Below are positions 42,880 through 50,668 of a stretch of 64,000 nt of DNA, in pieces. The notes under the pieces were generated by a model. That model was not told the origin of the DNA. It saw nothing but the letters and a program-made list of their open reading frames with translations, and ran no database searches. The stretch covers positions 1 to 64,000 of the forward strand of contig NZ_FOSG01000016.1 of the NCBI RefSeq assembly GCF_900114215.1, read 5' to 3'. The position numbers and the translations under genes are program-made. The number at the start of each line of letters is the position of its first letter. Position 1 is the first letter of the stretch. Origin of the DNA: Streptomyces mangrovi (GTDB taxonomy: Bacteria > Actinomycetota > Actinomycetes > Streptomycetales > Streptomycetaceae).

Positions 42880-44397
42880 CTACTCAAGCCCGTAAAGAGC
42901 CGCCAGGTCGATGAGGAGCAGATCGTCGCGGTCGGCCGCGGACTCGAGGAGGTCCGGATGGAAACCGTGGAGGGAGAACAGGGCCAGCGTGGCGCTCTTC
43001 GTGTCGTAGCCCTGCTCGGTGAGCAGGCCGCGGATGTGCTCCAGGCGTTGCAGATCGCCGGTTCCGCGGCGGGCGGCGGTGGCCTTGGCCTCGCCGATCA
43101 GGGCGATCCGAGCGCGCGGCGCCTGCGGACGCTCGCCCAGGGCGAGGGCGATGACGTCGACCTCGTGCTTGGTGCGGGCCGCCGGGTCGGCGACCTCGGT
43201 GGTACCGACCGGACCGGGCAGACCGCCGGGGAGCAGGGTGTGGGCGTAGCGGCGGGTGAAGGTGCGGGCGAGGTCCTCGAAGTGCGGGCCGAGGATCTTG
43301 GAGTTGAAGGTGGGGGCGGCTGCCTGCCACGCCTGTTCGGCGAAACCCTGCTCGACGGTGGCCGCCTGCGGCAGTGTGACCAGCTGGTTGAAGCGGATCA
43401 CCGGGTCGGCCAGGGTGATCACCGGGTGGCGGGGGCGGAGGATGTCCTGCTCGCGCTGGATGTAACCGGTGGACTCGAGGACATCGAGCGGGTGGGTGAC
43501 GGCGTTGCGCCGCCGTTCCAGGGCCGCGCCGATTTTGGTGGGCGTGGTGGCGCCCTGTGCGATGGCGGTGAGGATGTCGTAGTACAGGGTGTGATGGGTG
43601 ATGCGCGGGTCCTCGCGCAGCAGGTACTCGGTCTCCGTGCGTGAGTACACGGCTCGCCCGGGGTCCAGAAGCGTCCGGGAGAGCCAGGCGGCGAAGCCGT
43701 CGTTCGGGTGCGGACGGGCGGCTACCGGCCGGTAGCCGGGGGCCCCGCCGAGAACCGAGTGGACCTGCAGGGCGGTCAGCGGGTCGTCGATCTGCCAGAA
43801 CTTCCCTGCCGCCCGATAGTCGAAGGCGCCCAGCCTCAGGTCGACCACCGCGCGGCCTCGCAACGGCTTCGTCCCCGACAGCAGTTCGTGCATCACGCTC
43901 ATCGCCGACCCGCAGAGGATCACCCGTGGTCCGGGACCGGCTCCGGTGCCGCGCTGCCGCTCGTCGTAGAGCTGCTGGAGCACGCCCGGGATCTCGGGAG
44001 AGTGCTGGAGGAGGTACGGCAACTCGTCGATCACCAACAGCGGCGTTTTCGAGCGCACGGTGACGTCCAGGGCGTTGGCCAGGACGTCGCGCCAGTCGGT
44101 CAGTCGCAGCGTGCCCGGGCGCAGTCCGGCGTGGACCGCGATCGCGTCGCTGAACCGCTGTATCGCCGGCAGCCGTCCCTCCTCCCGCACCGCCGTGATG
44201 TACAGGCCACCGATCCGCTCCGACAGAGCCTGCAGAAGGTACGACTTCCCGTACCTCCTGCGTCCCGACACGATCCCCAGACGCATCGCCGGGTCCGGGT
44301 CCGTGACGAACTCGGTGAGCAGGTTCCACTCACGGTCGCGGTCGACCACGTCCGCTGGTTTGGTCAGCACGGCCTCGCCCACCGGAACCTCCATCAT
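42880..44397 (-). CDS. AAA+ ATPase of the archaeal-ATPase/DUF234 type
   Basis: A 505-aa protein. Walker A is GIVSGRRRYGKSYLLQAL (about 45-52), Walker B TPLLVIDELPYLL (D124-E125), sensor segment RVILCGSAMSVMHELLSG. A winged-helix-like part follows (YYDILTAIAQGATTPTKIGAALERRRNAVTHPLDVLESTGYIQRE). The C-terminal DUF234 nuclease-like region carries the acids in TKHEVDVIALALGE and RIALIGEAKAT (D..ExK pattern). The family is widespread in archaea and actinobacteria, often mobile, with unknown function. ATG 44397; a 36-bp palindrome lies 15 bp upstream. A decayed tail copy sits at 41090-41270. Confidence 0.92.
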   Translation of the reverse strand: MMEVPVGEAVLTKPADVVDRDREWNLLTEFVTDPDPAMRLGIVSGRRRYGKSYLLQALSERIGGLYITAVREEGRLPAIQRFSDAIAVHAGLRPGTLRLTDWRDVLANALDVTVRSKTPLLVIDELPYLLQHSPEIPGVLQQLYDERQRGTGAGPGPRVILCGSAMSVMHELLSGTKPLRGRAVVDLRLGAFDYRAAGKFWQIDDPLTALQVHSVLGGAPGYRPVAARPHPNDGFAAWLSRTLLDPGRAVYSRTETEYLLREDPRITHHTLYYDILTAIAQGATTPTKIGAALERRRNAVTHPLDVLESTGYIQREQDILRPRHPVITLADPVIRFNQLVTLPQAATVEQGFAEQAWQAAAPTFNSKILGPHFEDLARTFTRRYAHTLLPGGLPGPVGTTEVADPAARTKHEVDVIALALGERPQAPRARIALIGEAKATAARRGTGDLQRLEHIRGLLTEQGYDTKSATLALFSLHGFHPDLLESAADRDDLLLIDLAALYGLE

Positions 44398-44411
44398 CCT
44401 GCCCCACTACG

Positions 44412-44447
44412 ACGGAATGCGTCTAAGTATACTTAGACGCATTCCGT
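44412..44447. promoter_or_regulatory. 36-bp perfect palindrome upstream of the ATPase
   Basis: The half ACGGAATGCGTCTAAGTA (18 bp) is followed directly by its exact reverse complement, with no mismatch and no spacer. It is A/T-rich at the centre (AAGTATACTT) in a GC-rich genome and ends 15 bp before the ATPase ATG, where the -10/operator region would be. Confidence 0.85.
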
Positions 44448-44593
44448 ACATCCCCGCTTGGTCGAGATCGACGGGGAGGAACGTGGGCAACGAGTGTCGC
44501 GGAGCCGTCCCGGCGACTCCGGCAAGGCCGCCGCGCACATCACGGCACGCCGCTTCCGCCGGTCCTGCCGTGGGGAACCGGGCGTCATACGAA

Positions 44594-44811
44594 CGTCAGG
44601 ATTCCGGGCGAGGCCCTCGCACCGCAGTGGGGACGAGGGCTGCTTCGCTGCGGAACCGCAGGTCAGGCCGCTTCCTTGGGTGGAGCGGCCGTTCCACCCG
44701 GTGCATGGCCGGAAACAGGGCGAACTGGTGCCCGGCTCGGTGAAGCCGCGGGTCAGGAGCGCTTCGGCGCGGGCTTGAGGATGGCCACGCACTCCACGTG
44801 GTGGGTCATCG
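44594..44811. repeat. 218-bp direct repeat, right (parental) copy
   Basis: Contains the 3' end of the intact RNA methyltransferase gene plus 160 bp downstream. It matches 41271-41488. Because it is part of a complete gene, this is the source copy. Confidence 0.93.
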
Positions 44812-46132
44812 GGAACAGGTCGAAGGCCCGCAGGAAGTGCGGGACGTAGCCCTCCTCGCGGAAGTAGGCCAGGTCGCGGGCGAGGGCGGCCGGGTCGCAG
44901 GCGACGTAGGCGATCCGGCGCGGGCCGAGGGAGGCCACCTGCCGCACCGTCTTGCGCCCGGCGCCGGAGCGGGGCGGGTCGAGGACGACGATGTCGGCCT
45001 CGGTGATGCCGGTGCGCGGCAGGACCTGCTCGACGCTGCCGCGCTCGACGCGGACGCGGTCGAGGTCGGCGAGGTTGTGGCGGGCGTCCTCCACCGCCCG
45101 CTTGGAGGACTCGATGCCGAGCACCGCGCCCTTGTCCCCGACACGCTCGGCCAGGGCGCCCGCGAACAGCCCGGCGCCGCAGTACAGGTCGAGGGCCATC
45201 TCGCCCTTGCGCGGGGTCAGGCCGGTCATCACGGTCTCGACCAGCAGTTCGGCGGCCTTGGGGTGGACCTGCCAGAAGCCGCCCGCGCTGATCCTCCAGG
45301 TGCGCCCGGCGGCGCGCTCGCGGACGAAGGGGCGGCCGTGCACCCGGTGCACGGCCCGCTCGCCGCCGCGCTCCGCGCCGCGCCCCCGGGGCTCCTCGCC
45401 CCGCAGTACCGACACCGGCCGGTCCAGCTCCACCAGGGGCAGGCGTCCGCCGGGGCGGGGGGTGAGCTGGACCTGGCGGTCGCCGGAGCCGGTGGCGGCG
45501 GTCGCGTCGACGGTGGCGATCTGCGGCCACCGGCGCTTCTCGACGCCCAGTTCGCTCACTCCCGGCGCGGCGATCAGGCAGCGGTCGATGGGCTGCACCT
45601 CGTGGGAGCGGTGGCGCAGCAGCCCGGCGCGGCCCTCGTCGTCCACGCTGTAGTGGACGCGGGTGCGCCAGGCCGGGACCTCGCCCTTGGGCACCTTGTC
45701 GCCGGGGGCGGGCTCGACGGTGCCGTCCCAGCCGGCGTCCTCGGCCGTGAGCCCCGCCAGCCGCGTCAGCTGCTCGGCGACGACGGAGGCCTTCAGCCGC
45801 CGCTGGGCTCCGGGAGCGGCGTGCTGCCAGTCGCAGCCGCCGCACAGGCCCGGACCGGCGAACGGGCAGGGGGCCTCGACGCGGTCCTTGGAGGGCTCCA
45901 GGATCCCGACGGCGTCGGCGCGCAGGAAGCGGGAGTCCTCCCGGCCCTCGGTCACCTTCACGACGACCCGCTCGCCGGGCAGGGCGTGGCGCACGAACAG
46001 CACCCGCCCCTCCTCGGTGCGGGCGATGCAGTGGCCGCCGTGCGCGACGGGACCGATCTCGACCTCGTACTCCCGGCCCACCAGCGACGGTGCGGTTTCG
46101 GGGGACGCGGCGGGGGGTGTTGCGGGGGGCAT
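44753..46132 (-). CDS. TRAM-domain class I SAM RNA (uracil-5-)methyltransferase
   Basis: A 459-aa cytoplasmic enzyme of the RlmD/RumA-TrmA family that makes 5-methyluridine in rRNA or tRNA. N-terminal TRAM domain (VGREYEVEIGPVAHGGHCIARTEEGRVLFVRHALPGERVVVKV), an Fe-S-type cysteine set (CPFAGPGLCGGCDWQH), the SAM motif MALDLYCGAGLFAGALAE, the VLDPPRSGAG motif and the catalytic Cys in IAYVACDPAALARDL. The ATG at 46132 has GGAG 9 nt upstream. Its last 18 codons are duplicated at 41430-41488. Confidence 0.94.
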   Translation of the reverse strand: MPPATPPAASPETAPSLVGREYEVEIGPVAHGGHCIARTEEGRVLFVRHALPGERVVVKVTEGREDSRFLRADAVGILEPSKDRVEAPCPFAGPGLCGGCDWQHAAPGAQRRLKASVVAEQLTRLAGLTAEDAGWDGTVEPAPGDKVPKGEVPAWRTRVHYSVDDEGRAGLLRHRSHEVQPIDRCLIAAPGVSELGVEKRRWPQIATVDATAATGSGDRQVQLTPRPGGRLPLVELDRPVSVLRGEEPRGRGAERGGERAVHRVHGRPFVRERAAGRTWRISAGGFWQVHPKAAELLVETVMTGLTPRKGEMALDLYCGAGLFAGALAERVGDKGAVLGIESSKRAVEDARHNLADLDRVRVERGSVEQVLPRTGITEADIVVLDPPRSGAGRKTVRQVASLGPRRIAYVACDPAALARDLAYFREEGYVPHFLRAFDLFPMTHHVECVAILKPAPKRS

Positions 46133-46199
46133 GGGGAGCGGCTCCAACGGACGGCGGGGCGCATGGACGGCAGTCCTCCAGCCTACCGGTCCGTCCGGG

Positions 46200-48257
46200 T
46201 CACTCCTCCCGCCCGTCGCCCTCCCCCCGGACCGCGGGCCCGGCGGGGCCGCGGCGCACCGCGCCGGGCGCGCTCCACTCGGAGCGCCTGCGCGCCCTCA
46301 GCCGGGCGCGCTCGGAGGACTCCAGCTGGTAGGGAACGGAGGTGACCATCACGCCGGGGGTGAACAGCAGGCGGCCCTTGAGGCGAAGGGCGCTCTGGTT
46401 GTGCAGGAGCTGCTCGTACCAGTGGCCGACGACGTACTCGGGGATGTAGACGCTGACCACGGCGCGCGGGCTGCTGCGGCGCAGGTCCTTGACGTACTCC
46501 ACGACCGGCCGGGTGACCTCGCGGTAGGGGGAGTCCAGGGTCTTCAGCGGGATGTCGAGGCCGCGCCGGCTCCACTCCTCGAACAGGGCGCGGGTCTCCT
46601 CGGGGTCGACGTTGACGCTGAGGGCCTCCAGGACGTCGGAGCGCATCATCTTGGCGTACGCCAGCGCCCGCAGGGTGGGCCGGTGGACCTTGGAGACCAG
46701 GACGATGGAGTGCACCCGCGAGGGCCTGGCCATCTCCTCCCGCCCGGCCTCGGCCGGCAGCGCCAGTTCCTCGGCGACCCGGTCGTAGTGGCGGCGGATG
46801 GCGGTCATCATCGCGTAGAAGAGCGCCATGCCGATGAGGGCGACCCAGGCGCCGTGGCTGAACTTGGTGACCAGCACCACTACCAGGACCAGGCCGGTGA
46901 AGAAGGCACCGAAGGAGTTGATGGCGCGGGAGCGCATCATCCGGCGGCGGGCGGCGGAGTCGGTCTCCTGGGCGAGGCGGCGGTTCCAGTGCCGGACCAT
47001 GCCGGTCTGGCTGAAGGTGAAGGAGACGAAGACCCCGACGATGTAGAGCTGGATCAGCCGGGTGGAGTCGGCGTCGTAGGCGTAGACGAGCACGCCCGCG
47101 AAGACGGCCAGCAGCACGATGCCGTTGGAGAAGGCCAGCCGGTCGCCGCGGGTGTGCAGCTGGCGGGGCAGGTAGCGGTCCTGGGCGAGGATCGAGCCGA
47201 GGACGGGGAAGCCGTTGTAGGCGGTGTTGGCGGCCAGGAAGAGGATGAGCGCGGTGGCCGCGGCGACCAGGAGGAAGGGGAGCGAGCCGTTGCCGAAGAC
47301 GGCCGCGGAGACCTGGGCGATGACCGGGTCCTGGTGGTAGTCGGGGCCGGCGGGGCGGCCGTCGATGAGGATGTCGGTGGCGGGTGTCTCGGACATCTTC
47401 ACGCCGGTGGCCAGGGCCAGGGCGATGATGCCGCCGAACATGGTGGCGGCCAGCGCGCCCATCAGCGCCAGGGTGGTGGCGGCGTTGCGGCTCTTGGGGC
47501 GGCGGAATGCGGGGACGCCGTTGCTGATGGCGCCGACGCCGGTGAGGGCGGCGCAGCCGGAGGAGAAGGCCCGCAGGAGCAGGAAGAGCAGGGCGAAGCC
47601 GGTCAGTTCCGCGGTCTCGGCGCCGACCTCGTATCCGGCGCTGGGGGCCGACATCTCGTCGCCCAGGACCAGGCCGCGGAAGGCCCCCCAGACGATGGTG
47701 CCCAGTACGCAGGCGACGAAGAGGTAGGTGGGGGCGGCGAATATCGTGCCGGACTCGCGTACGCCGCGCAGGTTCAGCACGGCCAGCAGCGCGATGACCG
47801 CCACCGCCGTACCGGTCTTGTTCTCGGAGACGAACGGGATGGCCGAGGCGAGGTTCTCCACCCCGGCGGCGACCGACACCGCCACCGTCAGGACGTAGTC
47901 CACCAGCAGGGCGCCGGCGACGGTGAGCCCGGCGCGGGGACCGAGGTTGGCGGTGGCCACCTCGTAGTCGCCGCCGCCGGAGGGGTAGGCGCGGACGTTC
48001 TGCCGGTACGACGCCACCACCACGAACAGGAGCACGACGACGGCGAGGGTGATCCACGGCCCGAAGCGGTAGGCGGAGAACCCCGCGATGGAGAGCACCA
48101 TCAGGACCTCGCCCGGGGCGTACGCGACCGACGACAGGGGGTCGGAGGCGAAGACCGGGAGGGCGATGCGTTTGGGCAGGAGCGTCTGGGTGAGGCGGTC
48201 GCTGCGCAGCGCACTGCCGATCAGGATCCGTTTGGACACGTCGGTCAGCTTGGACAC
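46200..48257 (-). CDS. APC superfamily permease, KimA-like (probable K+ importer)
   Basis: A 685-aa membrane protein with about 12 helices and a 150-residue soluble C-terminal domain (HSIVLVSKVHRPTLRALAYAKMMRSDVLEALSVNVDPEETRALFEEW, universal-stress-like). The N-terminal block LTQTLLPKRIALPVFASDPLSSVAYAPGEVLMVLSIAG is the signature of the large APC permeases related to B. subtilis KimA, a c-di-AMP-controlled K+/H+ symporter; older annotations call them amino acid permeases. GTG 48257 (VSKLTDVSKRILIG) fits the family start. A nearby TrkA pair (52925-54273) supports potassium transport, but that is context only. Confidence 0.88.
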   Translation of the reverse strand: MSKLTDVSKRILIGSALRSDRLTQTLLPKRIALPVFASDPLSSVAYAPGEVLMVLSIAGFSAYRFGPWITLAVVVLLFVVVASYRQNVRAYPSGGGDYEVATANLGPRAGLTVAGALLVDYVLTVAVSVAAGVENLASAIPFVSENKTGTAVAVIALLAVLNLRGVRESGTIFAAPTYLFVACVLGTIVWGAFRGLVLGDEMSAPSAGYEVGAETAELTGFALLFLLLRAFSSGCAALTGVGAISNGVPAFRRPKSRNAATTLALMGALAATMFGGIIALALATGVKMSETPATDILIDGRPAGPDYHQDPVIAQVSAAVFGNGSLPFLLVAAATALILFLAANTAYNGFPVLGSILAQDRYLPRQLHTRGDRLAFSNGIVLLAVFAGVLVYAYDADSTRLIQLYIVGVFVSFTFSQTGMVRHWNRRLAQETDSAARRRMMRSRAINSFGAFFTGLVLVVVLVTKFSHGAWVALIGMALFYAMMTAIRRHYDRVAEELALPAEAGREEMARPSRVHSIVLVSKVHRPTLRALAYAKMMRSDVLEALSVNVDPEETRALFEEWSRRGLDIPLKTLDSPYREVTRPVVEYVKDLRRSSPRAVVSVYIPEYVVGHWYEQLLHNQSALRLKGRLLFTPGVMVTSVPYQLESSERARLRARRRSEWSAPGAVRRGPAGPAVRGEGDGREE

Positions 48258-48397
48258 GCACAGGATCGTAAGCCTCACCTCCCCGGCCCACCCAACCGCC
48301 GCCGGGCCGGAGTGCGGCAGGTCACGGCGGGAGGGCGCGCCACCGGCGCCCGCTCCCGCGAGTTGCGGGAGGCGGGGGCGGGGCCAAGCATGGCCGT

Positions 48398-50122
48398 ATG
48401 GCGGAGAGGACGGGCCGGCACATGGACGGCGGCGACGGCGACGGTACGGACCGCACCGGCGGTATCGGAGGGAACGGCGGGAACGGGAGCGCGGGCGGGG
48501 AGGGGGGAGGGCCTGCGGGCCGGCCGCTGCGCTGCCTGGTCACCGGGGCCACCGGCTACATCGGCGGCCGGCTGGTGCCCGAGCTGCTGGCGGCCGGGCA
48601 CACCGTGCGCTGTCTGGCCCGCACCCCGGCCAAGCTGCGCGACTACCCCTGGGCGGGGCGGGCGGAGGTGGTGCGCGGGGACGTCACCGACGCCGCGTCG
48701 GTGCGCGCGGCGATGGAGGGCATGGACGTCGCCTACTACCTGGTGCACTCCATGGGCGGCGGCTCCCGCTTCGAGGCCACCGACCGCGAGGCCGCGCGGA
48801 TCTTCGGCGAGCAGGCGCGGGCGGCCGGGGTGGGCCGGATCGTCTACCTGGGCGGGCTGACCCCGTCCGGGGTGCCGGAGGAGGAGCTCTCCCCGCACTT
48901 GCGCTCCCGCGCCGAGGTGGGGCGGCTGCTGCTGGCCTCCGGCGTGCCGACGGCCGTGCTGCGGGCGGCGGTGATCATCGGTTCGGGTTCGGCCTCGTTC
49001 GAGATGCTGCGCTATCTGACCGAGCGGCTGCCGCTGATGATCACCCCGAGCTGGGTGCGCACCCGGCTCCAGCCGATCGCGGTGCGCGACGCGCTGCGCT
49101 ACCTGGCCGGCTGCGCGTCGCTGCCGCCCGAGGTGAACCGGACCTTCGACATCGGCGGCCCGGAGATCCTCACCTACCACGACATGATGCAGCGCTACGC
49201 CGCGACGGCCGGGCTGCCCAGGCGGGTCATCGTCCCGGTGCCGGTGCTCTCCCCCACCCTGTCCAGCCACTGGATCGGCCTGATCACCCCCGTCCCGCGC
49301 GCGCTGGCCCGGCCGCTGGCGGAGTCGCTGCGGCACGAGGTGGTCTGCGCCGAGCACGACATCGCCCGCTACGTCCCCGACCCGCCCGGCGGTCTGCTGA
49401 GCCTGGACCGGGCGCTGCGGATGGCGCTGAAGCGGATCAAGAACGCGGAGGTGGCCACCCGGTGGTCCTCGGCGTCCGTCCCCGGCGCGCCCAGTGATCC
49501 GCTGCCCACCGACCCGAACTGGGCGGGCGGCAGCCTCTACACCGACGAGCGCGAGCGCACCGTGGCCGCCTCGCCGCAGGCGCTGTGGCGGGTGATCGAG
49601 GGCATCGGCGGTGAGAACGGCTGGTACTCCGCGCCGCTGGCCTGGGCGGTGCGCGGCCGGCTGGACCGGCTGGTGGGCGGGATCGGGCTGCAGCGGGGGC
49701 GGCGGGACGCCGAGCGGCTGCGGGCGGGCGACTCGCTGGACTTCTGGCGGGTGGAGGAGATCGAGCCGGGGCGGCTGCTGCGGCTGCGGGCGGAGATGCG
49801 GCTGCCGGGGCTGGCCTGGCTGGAGCTGCGGGCGGACCGGGGACCGGACGGGGAGACCGTCTACCGGCAGCGGGCGCTGTTCCACCCGCACGGTCTGCTG
49901 GGCCAGGCGTACTGGTGGGGTGTTTCGCCGTTCCACGCGGTGGTATTCGGCGGGATGGCGCGCAACATCGCCTCGGCGGCCGAGGCGGGGGCCGCGGGCG
50001 TCGGGCGGCGGCGTGGGGCTACCTCTGGGGCGGGCCCCCGTCCGGGTGGTGGCGCAGCGCGGCCAGCTCCTCGTTCATGGCTGCCAGGAAGCGCACGACG
50101 GCGCGGAGTTCCGCGTCGCTGA
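48398..50122 (+). CDS. NAD(P)-binding (atypical SDR) protein with C-terminal DUF2867
   Basis: A 574-aa protein. After a Gly/Asp-rich leader, residues 45-330 form a Rossmann fold of the NmrA-like/complex-I-subunit type (CLVTGATGYIGGRLVPELLAAGHTVRCLARTPAKL, DVAYYLVHSMGGGSRFEATDREAARIF). From about 385 a DUF2867/SRPBCC-like part follows (ERTVAASPQALWRVIEGIGGENGWYSAPLAWAVRG ... FWRVEEIEPGRLLRLRAEMRLPGLAWLELRADRG). The natural family end is near NIASAAEAG; the last 40 codons are Arg/Gly/Pro-rich and overlap the convergent MarR gene by 104 bp. Likely an oxidoreductase of unknown substrate. Confidence 0.9.
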   Translation: MAERTGRHMDGGDGDGTDRTGGIGGNGGNGSAGGEGGGPAGRPLRCLVTGATGYIGGRLVPELLAAGHTVRCLARTPAKLRDYPWAGRAEVVRGDVTDAASVRAAMEGMDVAYYLVHSMGGGSRFEATDREAARIFGEQARAAGVGRIVYLGGLTPSGVPEEELSPHLRSRAEVGRLLLASGVPTAVLRAAVIIGSGSASFEMLRYLTERLPLMITPSWVRTRLQPIAVRDALRYLAGCASLPPEVNRTFDIGGPEILTYHDMMQRYAATAGLPRRVIVPVPVLSPTLSSHWIGLITPVPRALARPLAESLRHEVVCAEHDIARYVPDPPGGLLSLDRALRMALKRIKNAEVATRWSSASVPGAPSDPLPTDPNWAGGSLYTDERERTVAASPQALWRVIEGIGGENGWYSAPLAWAVRGRLDRLVGGIGLQRGRRDAERLRAGDSLDFWRVEEIEPGRLLRLRAEMRLPGLAWLELRADRGPDGETVYRQRALFHPHGLLGQAYWWGVSPFHAVVFGGMARNIASAAEAGAAGVGRRRGATSGAGPRPGGGAARPAPRSWLPGSARRRGVPRR

Positions 50123-50573
50123 AGCGCTGCCGCACGGTGTCGGTGGCACGCGCGAGGGGACGGAAGTACTCGCGGGCCACCTCCCGGCCCCGGGGGGCGT
50201 AGTGGAGGTGGACGATTCTGCGGTCGGCCGAGTCCCGGGTGCGCCGGATGTGGCCCGCGCGCTCCAGGCGGTCCAGGCAGGCGGTGACCGCGCCCGAGGT
50301 GAGCTGGAGGCGTTCGCGCAGCAGCCCGGGGGTGACGGGCCCGTCCCCCTCGCCGTCCAGGATCTCCACCAGGGCCTGGACGTCGGTGGGGTGCAGGCCG
50401 TGGGACTGGGCGAAGTCGTGCGCCATACGGCTGAACTCGCCGTTCATGCGGCGCAGCAGTACGGCGAACGCCTGGAGCCCGGTCGGACCACCGTCGGGGC
50501 CGGCGGGGGGCTCGGTGGAGGCGCCGGCGGGTTCGCCGGCCGGTTTGCCGGTGGGGTCGTCTGAGTCGTGCAC
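50019..50573 (-). CDS. MarR family transcriptional regulator of the MMPL exporter
   Basis: A 184-aa MarR-type regulator. The helices FAVLLRRMNGEFSRMAHDFAQSHGLHPTDVQALVEILD and winged-helix part RERLQLTSGAVTACLDRLERAGHIRRTRDSADRRIVHLHYAPRGREVA are characteristic. A 35-residue Pro/Gly-rich leader precedes the domain. GTG 50573. It is divergent from the MMPL transporter with the dyad CTTGATCGTCAAG between them, so it probably represses both. Its 3' end overlaps the convergent oxidoreductase gene. Confidence 0.93.
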   Translation of the reverse strand: MHDSDDPTGKPAGEPAGASTEPPAGPDGGPTGLQAFAVLLRRMNGEFSRMAHDFAQSHGLHPTDVQALVEILDGEGDGPVTPGLLRERLQLTSGAVTACLDRLERAGHIRRTRDSADRRIVHLHYAPRGREVAREYFRPLARATDTVRQRFSDAELRAVVRFLAAMNEELAALRHHPDGGPPQR

Positions 50574-50591
50574 TCCCCCACGATATACAGT

Positions 50592-50604
50592 CTTGATCGT
50601 CAAG
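50592..50604. promoter_or_regulatory. MarR operator candidate
   Basis: CTTGA-TCG-TCAAG, a perfect 5-bp dyad in the 95-bp region between divergent marR and mmpL starts, in the most A/T-rich stretch. Confidence 0.6.
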
Positions 50605-50668
50605 TTTCTCAATGAAAAAGATTTAAGCCCGCGCAGGCGGTGCCCACGTCCTTCGTTCAGGGGAGTCG

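Noticed and set aside
41089..44397. Whole segment as a transposon
   Set aside because: No transposase, integrase or terminal inverted repeats; the bounding repeats are pieces of a host gene in direct orientation.
45663..48860. 1065-codon plus-strand open frame
   Set aside because: Antisense to the methyltransferase and KimA-like genes; Gly/Val/Asp/His-rich low-complexity translation typical of a GC-bias shadow.
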